Notes under the pieces: model-generated | The model's input: only the letters and a program-made list of their open reading frames with translations | The model's database searches: none | What the model was told of the DNA's origin: nothing | In this document: positions 7,695 to 17,246 of the stretch, one piece after another | How the letters are laid out: each line of letters opens with the position of its first letter | Numbering within the stretch: position 1 is the first letter of the stretch | Translations under genes and position numbers: made by a program | Origin: Acinetobacter oleivorans DR1 | GTDB taxonomy: Bacteria; Pseudomonadota; Gammaproteobacteria; Pseudomonadales; Moraxellaceae | DNA length: 64,000 nt | Direction of reading: 5' to 3' | Assembly (NCBI RefSeq): GCF_000196795.1 | Contig: NC_014259.1 | Location: 2,604,001 to 2,668,000 of the forward strand

Positions 7695-8859
7695 AAATTT
7701 TAGTACGAATGAGCTTAATCACTTTGTCATTAATGGTTAAGCACTGGTTAAATGCTGCGAAACGTTTGAGCTCTTGATCTAGTTCAAAAAAGAAATGCTC
7801 TTTATCTTTGATTGTTTTTTCTAGATGCAAGCTAATCATTTCTAATTCTTTGATAGACCGATGTGCTTTACAATCTAGTCGGCCTACTAACTCATCTTGA
7901 TATAGGATCGGCAAACAGAAATATCCATATACCCGTTTAGCCGCTGGTACATAGCATTCAATCCGATAATCAAACTCAAATAAAGAAGTTAAGCGGTCAC
8001 GATGAATAAGCGAGTTATCAAAAGGCGAAAGTATTTTTAAACCAAAATCAGTCTCCACTTTTTGTTCTATTGCAGCTACATCCACATATAGGGTTTGACC
8101 ATCGGCAAGTTTAACCACTGATACAACACCAGCATCAATCTGCTCTTTTAGCACAACACTCATAGCCTCTTTTAAATCATTTTTCTTTAAATGAACTAAT
8201 TGTTTCCATGTAAATGCTCCATGTGCTCGAAGCGTATTATTAAATAAATACTGCGCATATTCATAAAGCGTGGGCATTCTTAAATCAATATTTTCAGGTA
8301 GGCAGCGTTCGGTCAAATCATAGACTTTTTCCATGCCGTTACGCTCACAGATCATCAAGTCACCCTGCATATATAACTGCTCAAAAGCACGGCGGCCTGG
8401 TCCGGTATTCCACCAGTTTCCCAAACTCTTTTTATTATTCTTATCAATGTCACGCAGTCGAATTTTACCTTCGGCACGAACACGCACCAATATCTCATTC
8501 ATAAGGTGCTGATCACCTCTATTGAAATAACGACTTTCTCCGTTCCTGACAGACATCATGGCAGGCAACGCATAGCGATAATCTTTCATAGGAAGATAAG
8601 ATGCAGCATGATACCAATATTCAAAAATCTGGCGCTCACGAACCAAACTATTTAAATGATTTAAATCATAGTCTGGCACTCGGCTCCACAATATATGGTG
8701 ATGAGCTCGCTCTACAACCGATATGGTATCAATCTGTACATATCCTAAATGCTCAATCGCCTGTAAAGTGCCATCCACACCTTTTGTAAATCGACTGGTT
8801 TTTCCTAAGCCTTGATTAAATAAAGTCAGCTGTTTTAAAGAAGAAGTCATAGAAATCAA
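7693..8859 (-). CDS. ycaQ: YcaQ/AlkX-type DNA glycosylase (HTH_42 family)
   Basis: A 388-residue winged-helix protein of the HTH_42 (DUF1006) family, which includes Streptomyces AlkZ and E. coli YcaQ, glycosylases that unhook alkylated bases and interstrand crosslinks. The catalytic segment is visible as VQIDTISVVERAHH (about residues 36-49). It has Gln-x-Asp (QID) as in the YcaQ/AlkX branch rather than the Gln-x-Gln of AlkZ. The C-terminal half has the family's LKILSPFDNSLIHRDR loop and FDYRIECYVP strand. It is cytosolic and stands alone. The ATG at 8850 (MTSSLK) is an alternative start. Confidence 0.88.
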   Translation of the reverse strand: MISMTSSLKQLTLFNQGLGKTSRFTKGVDGTLQAIEHLGYVQIDTISVVERAHHHILWSRVPDYDLNHLNSLVRERQIFEYWYHAASYLPMKDYRYALPAMMSVRNGESRYFNRGDQHLMNEILVRVRAEGKIRLRDIDKNNKKSLGNWWNTGPGRRAFEQLYMQGDLMICERNGMEKVYDLTERCLPENIDLRMPTLYEYAQYLFNNTLRAHGAFTWKQLVHLKKNDLKEAMSVVLKEQIDAGVVSVVKLADGQTLYVDVAAIEQKVETDFGLKILSPFDNSLIHRDRLTSLFEFDYRIECYVPAAKRVYGYFCLPILYQDELVGRLDCKAHRSIKELEMISLHLEKTIKDKEHFFFELDQELKRFAAFNQCLTINDKVIKLIRTKI

Positions 8860-8980
8860 ATATTGTTGTATTCATTTAGAAGCGGAAAAATTTCAGTTCT
8901 ATCCTATCACTATTTCCTAATTTGCTTGTGCTTTAGCATCAGTAATTCTTTATAAAAAGAATCTCGGTCAACTCAATATT

Positions 8981-10162
8981 TTACAGACTCATCTTAAAAT
9001 AACTTTTGGGAGCCAATCTAATCACTAAAATAACAACCAATATCACACTGGCTAAATGAAAAAGCCATCCTGCTTTGTAAGCTCCCGTAAGATCATGCAA
9101 AATTGCAATAATCCACGGCGGAATTGCTGCCAGTAAAAAACCACCGCCTTGCATCAGTGCAGATAAAGCACCTGCATGAATGGGTTCATCAAAATGGTCT
9201 AATGCAACTATAAGCGTTAATGCAAAACATCCTCCTAAGCCAACGCCTAAACAAATTGCCCAAAGCATAGCGGCGATCTCAGGTATAAAAGCCATTCCTG
9301 AAAAACCAATCATTTGCATTGCTAACGTAAACCATAGCCATGGACGTCGGTCTTTATATTTCCTAGCTAAAACAGGCAAAATGAGTGCTGAAGCTGCTTG
9401 GCTCAAGGCCAGAAGAGCAAGTAATTTCCCACTTTGTGCTGCGCTCCAACCGTGATCTTGAAAAGAAGGCGCTAACCAAGCTACGACTGATGAGTAGCCA
9501 CCATTTACAAGCCCAAAGCAAGCCATTAATAACCAAGTTCGAGGTTGCTTTAATAACTTTCTTACCGGCGCACGATGAATGGATGAGCTAGCTTTTGTAG
9601 GTAAAAAAGCCAGCGCCAATATAAATGCAAACAAAGCTGGAATAGCAAAAAAAGATAGCCCAATAGACCATAAACCCGTGATATTTGAAACTACAGGCGC
9701 TAACCATGCTCCTAAGGCACCACCGCCCATAAGCATGGCTGAGTAAAGCCCCATCATCGGACCAATATGTTGGCTAAATTCTCTTTTGATCATACCGGGA
9801 AATGCCGCTTGTATCATCGCGACTCCGAATCCAATCACTATGGCACTAAGAATTAATCCTTCGGCAGTAGGAAATAAAAATCGGAAAGCACATCCCGCAC
9901 AAATGGTCAGCAATGCACCAAGAATAGCCTTTCGTTCACCGACAAAGTTTTGCAATATTGGCCCAACAAATGCAACGATTCCCATAAGCATCATCGGTAG
10001 CAAAGTGAGCAGTGCTACCCCTTGTAAGCTTAAGCCAGTGGCTGTTCGAATATTGGCAATCAATGGCCCAATACTAGTTATAAAGGGTCTTAAATTAAGG
10101 CCCACCAAAGCTACCGTTACAACAAGCATGGGACGAGTCAAAAAAGCGCCAGACTGTTTCAT
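8981..10162 (-). CDS. MFS transporter of the CynX/NimT type
   Basis: About 12 membrane helices and no signal peptide; the N-terminus (LVVTVALVGLNLRPFITSIGPL) is typical of the CynX/NimT (cyanate/nitroimidazole) MFS group. The longer frame to 10201 would overlap the deaminase gene by 40 bases. The ATG at 10162 overlaps the deaminase stop as TAATG, a standard coupled start, so a 393-residue protein is preferred. It is in an operon with the deaminase and ankyrin genes and is divergent from a LysR gene. It may export or import a purine-like or amino-nitrogen compound handled by the deaminase, which is inference. Confidence 0.88.
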   Translation of the reverse strand: MKQSGAFLTRPMLVVTVALVGLNLRPFITSIGPLIANIRTATGLSLQGVALLTLLPMMLMGIVAFVGPILQNFVGERKAILGALLTICAGCAFRFLFPTAEGLILSAIVIGFGVAMIQAAFPGMIKREFSQHIGPMMGLYSAMLMGGGALGAWLAPVVSNITGLWSIGLSFFAIPALFAFILALAFLPTKASSSIHRAPVRKLLKQPRTWLLMACFGLVNGGYSSVVAWLAPSFQDHGWSAAQSGKLLALLALSQAASALILPVLARKYKDRRPWLWFTLAMQMIGFSGMAFIPEIAAMLWAICLGVGLGGCFALTLIVALDHFDEPIHAGALSALMQGGGFLLAAIPPWIIAILHDLTGAYKAGWLFHLASVILVVILVIRLAPKSYFKMSL

Positions 10163-10647
10163 TATTCTGAGCCTGAATGATTGGCTTGATAATTCTTCCA
10201 ATGCACATAAAGATCAGTGCGGTTTTCAACTCTGATCGGTATATATTGAATTTTCATTGATTGCTCAGCAAACAGCTTGGCAAGCTCAATATATATTTCG
10301 GCCGTAGACAAACCAAACGGTGTTCCATCTTCATTAGAATAAGCATAGCTCACCGACTTTATACCGGCTAAACGCATTGCAGCCATACACATTGGGCATG
10401 GGTGTCCACTTGCATACACAGAGCAGCCTTCTAGGTTGGCAGATCCTAAAATTTGACTGGCTGCACGAATTGCCAGTAATTCAGCATGTGCGGTGGGGTC
10501 ATTCGTTGTCAGAATCTGATTTACGCCTGAAGCAATAACTTCTCCATTCTTTACAACCACGGCTCCAAATGGTCTGCCACCTTTTTCAATATTGTTATAG
10601 GCAAGCTCAATCGCATTACGTAAAAACTGTTCACCTTTTTCCATCAC
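10162..10647 (-). CDS. guanine deaminase-like nucleoside/base deaminase
   Basis: A 161-residue zinc deaminase of the cytidine deaminase superfamily. The active site is clear: HAE (His54, Glu56) and PCPMC (Cys84, Cys87). The RPFGAVVVKNGEVI start and the C-terminal YIELAKLF region with a long tail resemble the Bacillus-type guanine deaminase GuaD more than the tRNA deaminase TadA, and no tRNA-binding features are obvious. It would deaminate guanine or a related base in the cytosol. It is coupled to the MFS transporter by a TAATG overlap and follows the ankyrin gene by 13 bases. Confidence 0.85.
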   Translation of the reverse strand: MMEKGEQFLRNAIELAYNNIEKGGRPFGAVVVKNGEVIASGVNQILTTNDPTAHAELLAIRAASQILGSANLEGCSVYASGHPCPMCMAAMRLAGIKSVSYAYSNEDGTPFGLSTAEIYIELAKLFAEQSMKIQYIPIRVENRTDLYVHWKNYQANHSGSE

Positions 10648-10660
10648 ATACTCTCACTTT

Positions 10661-11329
10661 CTATTTTGCACCAGCTGCAAGAAGTCTTTTTTCAATTTCG
10701 CGGTATTCTCTTGAACGCGCATGTTGTAAGGGGGTTATCCCGTCTTTATCTGCCAAGTTCGGATCAGCACCTGCTTTTAATAAAAGCTCTACAATGTGTT
10801 GATATTTAAGTTCTCCATTTCCCAAAATGATGGCCTCAAGCAATGCCGTCCACCCCAAATTATTAACATGATTAACATCTACACCAGCGGCAATTAATGT
10901 ACGAACTGTTTCGACATGGCCTCGTTCCGCTGCTGGAATGAGCGCAGTTCCACCGTAACGGTTAATACTTTTTAAATCGGCACCATGCATGAGTGTCATT
11001 CTTAGAATTTTTAAATATCCTTGCGCACCAGCATATAAATATGGACTGTCTTGAATATTATCTTTTGCATTTACATCAGCGCCTGCCTCTATCAGCAGAT
11101 GAGCAGCATGTACATTATTTGCTCTTGTTGCGACCATCAAAGCAGTTGAACCAGTTTCATCTCGCTCATCAATTAAGGTCTTTTGGGATAAAATCTGTTT
11201 GATAGATTGAGTGTCGTTATTTATCACTGCCTGATGTAAAGGATAATCACCCATTGCATTCGTCATATTTGTAAAACCCAAAGCCCCCAGTGCGACGATC
11301 AGATTCATCCATATCAGTGACTTACGCAT
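10661..11329 (-). CDS. exported ankyrin-repeat protein
   Basis: The start at 11329 is chosen because it gives a signal peptide (MRKSLIWMNLIVALGALGF) and is preceded by a strong ribosome site (GGGAGGCC). The longer frame to 11389 puts 20 residues before the signal. The mature part is almost all ankyrin repeats, about five, with the usual GxTALMVAT, GADVNAKD, GHVETVRTLI and GADPNLADKDG elements. It should be periplasmic. It is the first gene of a three-gene operon with the deaminase and transporter, an odd pairing that suggests it protects or scaffolds a periplasmic partner. No function is known. Confidence 0.85.
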   Translation of the reverse strand: MRKSLIWMNLIVALGALGFTNMTNAMGDYPLHQAVINNDTQSIKQILSQKTLIDERDETGSTALMVATRANNVHAAHLLIEAGADVNAKDNIQDSPYLYAGAQGYLKILRMTLMHGADLKSINRYGGTALIPAAERGHVETVRTLIAAGVDVNHVNNLGWTALLEAIILGNGELKYQHIVELLLKAGADPNLADKDGITPLQHARSREYREIEKRLLAAGAK

Positions 11330-11420
11330 GGTGGCCTCCCAATAGAAATTTATGGCAAAACATTTTGCAATTAGAATAAGCTTCACCAAAAGTATTTGGA
11401 AATTAAATTATTTAATCGAT

Positions 11421-11441
11421 AGTATTAAGATTATGAATACT
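11421..11441. promoter_or_regulatory. LysR-type operator in the divergent gap
   Basis: AGTATT and AATACT form perfect 6-bp arms around 9 bases, containing ATT-N9-AAT, the T-N11-A signature of LysR-family sites. It lies 36 bp before the LysR gene and 92 bp before the ankyrin gene start. A second small palindrome (GCAAAA-CA-TTTTGC, 11355-11368) sits nearer the ankyrin gene. Confidence 0.6.
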
Positions 11442-11477
11442 TATTTCATTAGCTTTTAAGCGTGGTAGTACCTAATA

Positions 11478-12335
11478 ATGTTTGATCCTCGCCTTTTACG
11501 TGCTTTCGTCACTATTTTTGAAACTGGCAGTTTTACTGCAGCTGCCGATCAATTACACCTGACTCAATCAACAATTAGTCAGCAGTTAGCTCGTCTTGAG
11601 GAATCAGTGGGACATGCACTTATAGATCGGACAGCACGACCTTTCAAATTGACGGTGTCTGGAGAATATCTGATTGGTTATGCACAAAGGATTTTGACCC
11701 TTCAAGAAGAAGCTGAAGCACTACTTAAAGATCCGGCAGGAAGTATTCCTATTCGTATTGGTTTACCAGAAGATATGATGAGTCCAGCAATGGCTGAAGT
11801 TTTTGGTATATTTGCCAAAGAGCATCGTTCCATTCGTTTAGACGTAACCTCTGGCTTGAGTCGCAACTTAACAGAACGTTATCGGAATGGTGAATTCGAT
11901 ATTATTATTGTCAAAGAACCTGCGGCCAGTGCTGATCACCACGCTACATTCCCGGAAGAAATGGCATGGTTTGAAAGCGAGAATTCAACAACTACATGGT
12001 CTGATCCCATGAGTTTAGTGACCTTTCCTCAAGGCGGACTTTATCGGGATGAGATGTTCGCAACGTTAGAGCGTGAACGGCGACGTTGGTATATTGCCTT
12101 TACGGGTAGTAGCCTAGAAAGCGTGTTAGTTAGTGTTGAAACTGGCTTAGGATTATCTTTATTGCCTGTGGCAACAACCCGCGGACGTCGAGTACGTCGA
12201 TATGATTCATTAGGGACTGTCCCCCCTATGGTTGTTTCAATTTATACATGGGAAAAAGCTGGGATCATTTCCCAGCTTGTAGACAAGATGACAACTGTTT
12301 TACAAGAACGTTTTCAATCGTCAATAAGTGTTTAA
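11478..12335 (+). CDS. LysR-family transcription regulator
   Basis: A 285-residue LysR protein. The winged helix is at residues 4-62 (LLRAFVTIFETGSFTAAADQ, then STISQQLARLEE), followed by the linker helix and a PBP2-like effector domain from about residue 90 (PIRIGLPEDMMSP). It is divergent from the ankyrin-deaminase-MFS operon across a 148-bp gap with a LysR-type site, so that operon is its likely target. Its end overlaps the end of tagX by 4 bases on the other strand, with no terminator visible between them. Confidence 0.9.
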   Translation: MFDPRLLRAFVTIFETGSFTAAADQLHLTQSTISQQLARLEESVGHALIDRTARPFKLTVSGEYLIGYAQRILTLQEEAEALLKDPAGSIPIRIGLPEDMMSPAMAEVFGIFAKEHRSIRLDVTSGLSRNLTERYRNGEFDIIIVKEPAASADHHATFPEEMAWFESENSTTTWSDPMSLVTFPQGGLYRDEMFATLERERRRWYIAFTGSSLESVLVSVETGLGLSLLPVATTRGRRVRRYDSLGTVPPMVVSIYTWEKAGIISQLVDKMTTVLQERFQSSISV

Positions 12336-13285
12336 CTTACTTCATTCAAACTTTCAGCGATCAGTTTTTCAGCCATTTCCTGTGTTTTTCTTAAGCCCGG
12401 CATACGGAACTCGGTATGGCCATAATCTTGAATAGATTTCCAACGTCCGCCCCAGGTAAGCCCAACCGATTCAGCAACTTGCCCATATAAACGATAGCCT
12501 TGCATAGCCCAAGGGTCTCTTTCAGAAATAACCACTTTTCCATTTCGTTTAAAGGCGACATCTGCTGCCAAACCAAATTGATGATAACTCTGATACCCTT
12601 TTGCTTTTGTCGTGTTCGGATTACCTGCCAACATATTCTGACGTACAGGACTACGATATCCCTCTAATAGAACCAACTCATAGCCATATTGTTCTTTCAT
12701 GATTTTAAAAACCATGAGTAAACGCTGCTTATAACGCGGGTTCATTTTGCTCCATTTACGATCTACTAAACTGGTATCTAAAATAGCTCGGCCATCAAAA
12801 CTCGTATTATCAATAGGTGAAGAATTAATGGTTCCACTATTTTGAGCAGAATATTGTTGCTCTAATTGTGTAGCCTCTACAATTGCGGCTTCAATTAGGC
12901 TTTCATCCACTTCTGGTGGTGGCGATAGTATTTCACCGTTCAAAAGCGCGTAGATTTGAGGATCTGTTTTTTTGAGATATTCAGCTTCAATTCGAGTTGA
13001 GCTAATAGGCCGAGTAAAAGCAAACACTAAAATGCTGGCAAACAAGAAAAAGCCTGCAATAACAATCCACCACTGCTGCAAATGCCAATGGGATTGCAAC
13101 TTTTCAGGCGCAGCCGCCTGATTCATTGTTTGAGCAAATTGTCTAACCTGATTAAGCTGTTTACGGCCTTGCGGTAGTAATGACAAAACAAAATCTTTGC
13201 TTCTCGTCCTTAGCTCATAAGACATTAAAAACGCTAAACCAATTGCTAAGCATGTAAAGCAAAAGAAAATGAGAAAAATCATCAT
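12332..13285 (-). CDS. tagX: T6SS-associated M15 peptidoglycan L,D-endopeptidase TagX
   Basis: This is the last gene of the main T6SS locus. The 317-residue protein has two membrane segments (about residues 2-22 and 73-90) and a periplasmic M15 (VanY/DacY-like) peptidase domain. Zinc ligands are visible: His235 and Asp242 in SYHQFGLAADVAF and His290 in DYGHTEF. TagX is described in Acinetobacter as a peptidoglycan endopeptidase needed for T6SS activity, presumably by opening the wall for the machine. Position and fold match it. The second Met is an equally possible start. Confidence 0.93.
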   Translation of the reverse strand: MMIFLIFFCFTCLAIGLAFLMSYELRTRSKDFVLSLLPQGRKQLNQVRQFAQTMNQAAAPEKLQSHWHLQQWWIVIAGFFLFASILVFAFTRPISSTRIEAEYLKKTDPQIYALLNGEILSPPPEVDESLIEAAIVEATQLEQQYSAQNSGTINSSPIDNTSFDGRAILDTSLVDRKWSKMNPRYKQRLLMVFKIMKEQYGYELVLLEGYRSPVRQNMLAGNPNTTKAKGYQSYHQFGLAADVAFKRNGKVVISERDPWAMQGYRLYGQVAESVGLTWGGRWKSIQDYGHTEFRMPGLRKTQEMAEKLIAESLNEVS

Positions 13286-13292
13286 TTGTTCA

Positions 13293-13913
13293 TTAATTCA
13301 CAGCAAAAGGACTTCGTGTAATTTTAATATCTACCGATGCTTTAGGTGGTTCAACCTCAGCTTCGGGTTCGGCTGGAGCTTTATTCTCAACAACAGGTTT
13401 AGCCTGTGCCACTTGTTGCTGCGGTTTACTCACTGGCTTTTGCTGAGTTGGCTGTACCTTCGGTTGAGTCGTTTTAGCTGCACCCGTCTGTAGTTGAGGC
13501 ACAACCTGAACTTTCTTTTCACCCGTGAGCTGTTCGTCAAATGGAGAAACTCGCTGTTGATTGACAGTAGCAGGCTTATGCTGAGCAGGTTTAAAGATAT
13601 TACTTAATTCATTATCTTTAGGTTGTTCAAAGCCATCACGGCTCATTGAATCTGTTTCGTTGTCTTGACTGACAGCAACCTGATTTTGTTCATCAGCAGA
13701 ATGAGCAGTTTCTTGATTTAAAATCTGTTCTTCTGTTGATTTACTCTCAATTGCTGTTGATTCTGACGAATGCGGTTGAGACAAGAACAGGAATAGCGAG
13801 ATGCTGACAAACACCCCGGCAATAACACCAATGACAATATAAAGTATTGGTGATTTCGGCTTTTTTTTATTCGATTGTAAAACTCGAATAGAAGTTGGTT
13901 TTTCCTGAGCCAT
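13293..13913 (-). CDS. T6SS accessory inner-membrane protein with Gln/Pro-rich periplasmic tail
   Basis: A 206-residue protein with a short basic cytosolic end, one membrane helix (about residues 23-45) and a long Gln/Lys/Pro/Ala-rich periplasmic part that is probably extended. It ends in VDIKITRSPFAVN and carries another SPFDEQL segment midway. These SPF motifs also occur at the end of the AsaA-like protein at 33273. No catalytic motif. It lies between tssL and tagX with very short gaps (12 and 7 bases), so it should be a membrane-complex accessory specific to the Acinetobacter-type T6SS. I cannot name it with certainty. Confidence 0.75.
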   Translation of the reverse strand: MAQEKPTSIRVLQSNKKKPKSPILYIVIGVIAGVFVSISLFLFLSQPHSSESTAIESKSTEEQILNQETAHSADEQNQVAVSQDNETDSMSRDGFEQPKDNELSNIFKPAQHKPATVNQQRVSPFDEQLTGEKKVQVVPQLQTGAAKTTQPKVQPTQQKPVSKPQQQVAQAKPVVENKAPAEPEAEVEPPKASVDIKITRSPFAVN

Positions 13914-13925
13914 TTCGTACCATCA

Positions 13926-14732
13926 TCAAGGTAAATAAATTGTAATATGTGCTTGCTCTTGAGGAGCAGAAATCACATTTTGATAATTAGATAATGCTTT
14001 ATCATTTTGATTATTCAGCATAAATCTTAGCCCTGCAAAGGTAAGCAATGCAAAAATCAATAAAAAGATCAAAATCCAAAAGAAAGGTACTTCACGATGA
14101 ATAATATTTCGTATCTGATCGGGAATGGCCGAGAACGGCGAAAAAGCAACTTTTTTCCCTTTCAAATAGTCAATTTCGTCACCGACTCTTGATACTAAAT
14201 GGTTGAGACTTTCCGTAGATTCGATTCGGTACTTACCCTGAAAACCTAATAAAAGGCAGTAATGAAATACTTCTAAAGCAGCTAGACGTTCTTTTCCACG
14301 GCTACGTAATTGCTCCAATATTTCAAAGAAGCGATAACCCGCTAACTGAGAACCAAACAAGCTCAATTGTAACGGGCTAATTAACCAAGCATTTTGCAAA
14401 TTAAAATAACTTGGGTCTTGTTGCGTTACGATCGTTTCATCAATCAAAGCACAGAATGCATATTTAGCATCATGAATATCATCAGCTGAAAATTGTAACT
14501 TTTTGGCTTGTTGCTCAAATTGATTGAGTAAATTTAAGATTTTTTCACGAAATTGCTGAGCATCTGCTGGCACATACTGATTTCGAATCAAGAAAACCAA
14601 ATAAAAGCCGTCATGCAATAAATCAATAAGATTGATTGCCTGTAGTTTTGCTTGAGACTGGCTATTATTGTTCCCGCCCGTTCCAATCTGCCCATCATCA
14701 AATAAAGAAGGAGCACCTGTGGATTGTGACAT
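13926..14732 (-). CDS. tssL: T6SS membrane-complex protein TssL (DotU/IcmH family)
   Basis: A 268-residue DotU-type protein: a cytosolic helical domain (DLLHDGFYLVFLIRN, then DDIHDAKYAFCALIDETIV, the family core) and one C-terminal membrane helix (about residues 216-238). There is no OmpA-like peptidoglycan-binding extension; that domain is encoded separately at 20356. It forms the inner-membrane platform with TssM and contacts the baseplate through TssK. It sits 17 bases downstream of tssK. Confidence 0.95.
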   Translation of the reverse strand: MSQSTGAPSLFDDGQIGTGGNNNSQSQAKLQAINLIDLLHDGFYLVFLIRNQYVPADAQQFREKILNLLNQFEQQAKKLQFSADDIHDAKYAFCALIDETIVTQQDPSYFNLQNAWLISPLQLSLFGSQLAGYRFFEILEQLRSRGKERLAALEVFHYCLLLGFQGKYRIESTESLNHLVSRVGDEIDYLKGKKVAFSPFSAIPDQIRNIIHREVPFFWILIFLLIFALLTFAGLRFMLNNQNDKALSNYQNVISAPQEQAHITIYLP

Positions 14733-14749
14733 TTTTCTCTCCTTTACCC

Positions 14750-16114
14750 TTAAGCGTTCATGACCGCAATCAGTTCAATACTGATATCTTGGAAACCAGC
14801 CGGAACATAAATACAAATCGTCTCTGAATCTAACATGCGCTGATAAAGCTCATGATGTGGTTCAATCTCGAAATAGCTCACACCAGAACGTACCGGTATT
14901 GCTGTTGGAACTTGAATTAAGTGATGCAATGGAATCGCAGGTAATGCAGCAACTACACGTTGTTCTACATCTAAAGTACTACCGATCTTGAATCGTAAAG
15001 GCACAATCTGGATTAATTCATGTGTCTGCATTGCGCTACTTGATACTGCAATATAAAGTCGAGTATCTCGAGTAATCTTATCGGTCTCAAGACTTCCCAC
15101 CCAATATGAAGGTCGGATCTCTTTAAGTGCAATACTGATATATCGACTCGAAATAATCGTATCGAGCAAATCACGTAGAATCGTGTCTAACTGCGAGAAA
15201 CTTTCTTGTAAATTATGGTGCTTATAGGCAGGCAACTGATCGACATCATAGGCCGTCGAGAACGTTAATAATGAACCTGCTAAACGCAATAATTCGAAGA
15301 ACAAACGCTCTGGATGAATTTGTGGATATTGCACAAAATGATTTAGACCAGCATGAGCTGTATTTAACGCATTTACTAACCAGAACGAAACGATATCACC
15401 TGAACGGAATTCAATTAATTTCTGTTCATTTTCTCGGTTATTGGTTTGAATCGTCTTAATTTTTGCCTTAATAACGTTCAGTGTTCTTTTTAAATTTGAA
15501 ATAAGTGTTTCTGATGCATCTACATGCAAAATTGGTGGAATAAACTTTCGATCAATTTCAAAAGCACCCGAACTTTGACGTTTAATCTTTCCAATCGGCA
15601 GATATAAAAAACCATCTAGATTATGGTCTGGGTTACTATGTACATCTAATAATTTAAAAACAGCACGGCGGCGTAGCAAACTAATATCTGCTTCGGTAGC
15701 GTTAGTGAAAAGATCATGCGTTTCGACAAGGTGAGATTGATATCTGCCCTTTTGTGCTTGGTTTTGATCAATTAGATTTTGCTTATTTGCTTGCAAGAGT
15801 GGCAATGCTAAATAAATTAGCATCTCACCACGTAAATTAAGATCATCCAATAAAATTGGCTCAGGCAATAAATCATATGCAGGTGCCTGATAAATTTCAC
15901 CGTCTTGCCAGATCATCTCTACAGACTCAAGAGCAAGAATATGTGTGCTCAATTGAGCCTCATCGAAACTTAATTTCTGAATACCATATGAAAACGGTAC
16001 GACCGCACGAACCGTATGATTCAAGCGTTGTTCATGGTAGGTATCTTGAATTTGGAAATGTTGAGGTCTTAAAAATAAACCTTCGCCCCAAAGGACTTTT
16101 TCAGCTTTAAACAT
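14750..16114 (-). CDS. tssK: T6SS baseplate protein TssK
   Basis: The 454-residue length and the start VLWGEGLFLRPQHFQIQD are diagnostic for TssK, whose N-terminal shoulder resembles phage receptor-binding proteins. TssK trimers join the TssF/TssG wedge to the TssL/TssM membrane complex. It lies 16 bases after tssA and 17 before tssL, in the expected tssA-K-L order. Confidence 0.97.
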   Translation of the reverse strand: MFKAEKVLWGEGLFLRPQHFQIQDTYHEQRLNHTVRAVVPFSYGIQKLSFDEAQLSTHILALESVEMIWQDGEIYQAPAYDLLPEPILLDDLNLRGEMLIYLALPLLQANKQNLIDQNQAQKGRYQSHLVETHDLFTNATEADISLLRRRAVFKLLDVHSNPDHNLDGFLYLPIGKIKRQSSGAFEIDRKFIPPILHVDASETLISNLKRTLNVIKAKIKTIQTNNRENEQKLIEFRSGDIVSFWLVNALNTAHAGLNHFVQYPQIHPERLFFELLRLAGSLLTFSTAYDVDQLPAYKHHNLQESFSQLDTILRDLLDTIISSRYISIALKEIRPSYWVGSLETDKITRDTRLYIAVSSSAMQTHELIQIVPLRFKIGSTLDVEQRVVAALPAIPLHHLIQVPTAIPVRSGVSYFEIEPHHELYQRMLDSETICIYVPAGFQDISIELIAVMNA

Positions 16115-16130
16115 ATGTCTTTACCAATCT

Positions 16131-17225
16131 TTATTCGTATTCATTTTTAGGCTGCACACCTAACATTTCCTGAACCATTTGTAATGGATGCTCATCTTTA
16201 ATGACTTGTGCTAGCCATTCATGTAACGGCATTTGACTCCATTTAATGGTTTTTTGAAGCATATAACTCACAGGACTATGAGGCTCGTTTGCCTGAAAGT
16301 AATCCGCAATTTCTTGCAGCACTTTCATTGCTTGCTCACGATTCGCCAAGTGTGTTTGAGCTTGAGGCTGAAAAGCAGGCTGATCTGAAACAACTTGTAC
16401 AGGCACTTGATTTTCCATAGATGAACTCGTGATGACAGTCGCCTGCTCTTGGACTGGCGTAAGTCCAGTACCAAAAGCTTCTGCTTTATAAATCTTGCGT
16501 AATGTGCTGTGAATGGTTTCAAATGCTGAATCAATTGCACCAAAACTTGGTGAGTCGAGTCCCATTAAATGGTCAAGGGTTTGCTTTAAAACATCCCACT
16601 CGGTTAAGACTGAGCTAAAATCTTGATAATTAGAATATTGAAAAGTTTTAGACGTATTGAATATAGCTTGATCGAACTGCTCTAACTCCGATGGTCCCGA
16701 CTGACTATCGTACTCTTCAGTTTGCTTACGACGAATGTTCTCGTGATATAGAAAATTATCGTAATCAAGCAAATTGTAATAAGGCACTGTATTGGTTAAA
16801 GAGACTTTCTTCAACAAGCCAGGCAACTGATTAATTAAACCCTGTAATAAACCAATGCGTTGATCTAAGTCATCATCTTCAATAACAGGATGAATTTCCT
16901 GCCAGTATTGATTAAGTAAGGTATGGCTTAAAGTTAAGCCTTTCGCCATACCTTCAAAACCGTAAAGATGAGTCCAAGCCTCTATGAGCCAAGTTAATAG
17001 ACGAATATCTTTAGTATTCTCTTTTAGCAAAACACTCGTTTTATTTGATACAAAATCCCAGTCGGCTTGTTTTCGCTCAGCAACCCAATCGCCTTGATCT
17101 AGCAATAGATCATCTTGTGTTTTCGCCTTTTTGATTTCATGAAATTCATTAGAAAATGAAAAGTCATCACCACAAGGTAAGCTATCGCTAATGGGTTCAA
17201 GGAGTTCAGAAATATCAATATTCAT
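16131..17225 (-). CDS. tssA: T6SS assembly protein TssA (ImpA N-domain)
   Basis: A 364-residue protein with the ImpA N-terminal domain (LLEPISDSLPCGDDFSFSNEF, then LLTWLIEAWTHLYGFEGM) and a C-terminal region (VLQEIADYFQANEPHSPVSY) that includes the SPV motif usual at the end of short TssA proteins. TssA primes and coordinates sheath-tube polymerisation from the baseplate. The middle (residues about 250-300) is low-complexity and Gln/Val rich. It is between clpV and tssK. Confidence 0.93.
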   Translation of the reverse strand: MNIDISELLEPISDSLPCGDDFSFSNEFHEIKKAKTQDDLLLDQGDWVAERKQADWDFVSNKTSVLLKENTKDIRLLTWLIEAWTHLYGFEGMAKGLTLSHTLLNQYWQEIHPVIEDDDLDQRIGLLQGLINQLPGLLKKVSLTNTVPYYNLLDYDNFLYHENIRRKQTEEYDSQSGPSELEQFDQAIFNTSKTFQYSNYQDFSSVLTEWDVLKQTLDHLMGLDSPSFGAIDSAFETIHSTLRKIYKAEAFGTGLTPVQEQATVITSSSMENQVPVQVVSDQPAFQPQAQTHLANREQAMKVLQEIADYFQANEPHSPVSYMLQKTIKWSQMPLHEWLAQVIKDEHPLQMVQEMLGVQPKNEYE

Positions 17226-17246
17226 CTAATTTTAGCTCTATTCAAT

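Noticed and set aside
9786..10235. 149-residue plus-strand ORF over the MFS transporter
   Set aside because: Lies wholly opposite a clear transporter/deaminase pair and has no recognisable domain or start signal.
11351..11369. Sigma-54-like TGGCA ... TTTTGCA upstream of the ankyrin gene
   Set aside because: The GG-GC spacing is one base too long and it points toward the LysR gene; better read as a small palindrome.
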